Source of the DNA: Leidyana gryllorum EB-2025a
Lineage: Eukaryota; Apicomplexa
Assembly (NCBI GenBank): GCA_048772705.1
Contig: JBLWGC010000036.1
Coordinates: 248,001 to 312,000 of the forward strand
Reading direction: 5' to 3'
Length of the DNA: 64,000 nt
This document shows, in pieces, positions 63,444 to 64,000 of this stretch. The notes beneath the pieces were generated by a model, which saw only the letters and a list, made by a program, of their open reading frames with translations, was not told the origin of the DNA and did not search any database. The stretch's first letter is position 1. Every line of letters begins with the position of its first letter. The position numbers and the translations under genes are program-made.

Positions 63444-64000
63444 TTAAGAGGAGGTTTCCTCTGACGACACTGCCGGTTTGGCCACAGGCTTGCGCTCTTC
63501 GCCACCCGCCTGGCCAGATGCCGCCGACACGTTTTGTGGATTCACAAGAAAATCACTCTCGTATCGGGGAGTCCTCCGAAAACGACTGAACTGAGTCCCC
63601 CAGCTGGTATTGGCCGCCGGAGTGGCCGAAGGGACCACTATCCGTTGACGTCGCTCAGTGTCGTACGAACTGATGAACGGGGAGGACGCAGTGGGCGACG
63701 CTGGCTTGCTCTCCTGCTCAGCCGTCGAAGCTGTTAGGGTGGGGGGTTTGGGCGGGAGCAGAGGCGACAGCGATAAGGTCGGAGCTTGTTGACTGTGACA
63801 ACGGGGTCGGAAAGGGCTCGAGGGCGACTCTTCGGCTGTCTGTTCCTCGAGAATAGGCCTCGAATTCGCGGTTTGTTGTTCGAGATTCATCCTCTCATAC
63901 GCCGCGACTCGGGCTCGCGAAAGGCTGCTCACTCGTCTCCGTGGCGCTCGGGTCCCTTCCACCGAATCCGGCTGGGATCGCGCCTGGAGCAAACTGTCGC
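63444..64000 (-). CDS. C-terminal part of an unrecognised low-complexity protein
   Basis: The frame is open from the right edge to a stop at 63444, so the start is outside. The visible 185 residues are rich in Ser, Pro, Arg and Glu and look disordered, with proline runs (LLPPKPPTL) and an aromatic/basic patch (TQFSRFRRTPRYESDF). No motif is recognised. Same strand as the mutarotase, 172 bases upstream of it. Confidence 0.5.
   Translation of the reverse strand, partial: DSLLQARSQPDSVEGTRAPRRRVSSLSRARVAAYERMNLEQQTANSRPILEEQTAEESPSSPFRPRCHSQQAPTLSLSPLLPPKPPTLTASTAEQESKPASPTASSPFISSYDTERRQRIVVPSATPAANTSWGTQFSRFRRTPRYESDFLVNPQNVSAASGQAGGEERKPVAKPAVSSEETSS

Overview
This is a gene-dense stretch of nuclear DNA from a unicellular eukaryote. 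Nearly every gene is split by GT-AG introns that are mostly only 35-65 bases long. The gene set (UBR-type N-recognin, syntaxin, PRP19, MCM3, DDX46/Prp5, CDC45, TBC Rab-GAP, CAF1 deadenylase, hexokinase) is purely eukaryotic. The hexokinase looks alveolate, and tiny introns, very short spacers and several large lineage-specific proteins would suit a Perkinsus-like protist. The genus is an inference; I cannot place it by sequence comparison. Exon joins below were worked out by hand from splice sites, frame and family conservation, so single boundaries may be off by a base or so.

Layout. 1-6959 (-): UBR1-like ubiquitin ligase running off the left edge. 7074-10032: three unrecognised secreted or membrane proteins. 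10059-19873 (-): a 2.3-kilo-residue coiled-coil protein, a tandem CCCH zinc-finger protein and a 17-beta-HSD/3-ketoacyl-CoA reductase-like enzyme, head to tail. 19874-20927: a 1-kb spacer holding four tandem copies of what reads on the minus strand as a box C/D snoRNA with a U38/snR61-type LSU rRNA guide. 20928-32874 (-): a 3492-residue unknown protein and a Qa-syntaxin. 32902-38186: an unknown plus-strand gene, then PRP19 and a small, possibly mitochondrial protein on the minus strand. 38255-49411: MCM3, DDX46, CDC45 and a TBC1D22-like Rab-GAP. 49396-52956: a secreted protein, CAF1 and an N-terminally acylatable hexokinase. 53657-63271 (-): two coiled-coil proteins, a divergent hexokinase-like paralogue and a hexose-phosphate mutarotase-like protein, head to tail. 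A proline/serine-rich gene enters from the right edge.

How the parts relate. Two subunits of the CMG replicative helicase (MCM3, CDC45) flank the spliceosomal helicase DDX46, close to the spliceosome ligase PRP19. Glucose handling is represented by hexokinase, its divergent paralogue and the mutarotase. Same-strand neighbours are often separated by only 29-98 bases from stop to start, which fits either polycistronic transcription with spliced-leader trans-splicing (known in dinoflagellates and Perkinsus) or extremely short UTRs. Divergent pairs also share very small promoters, in one case with overlapping start codons.
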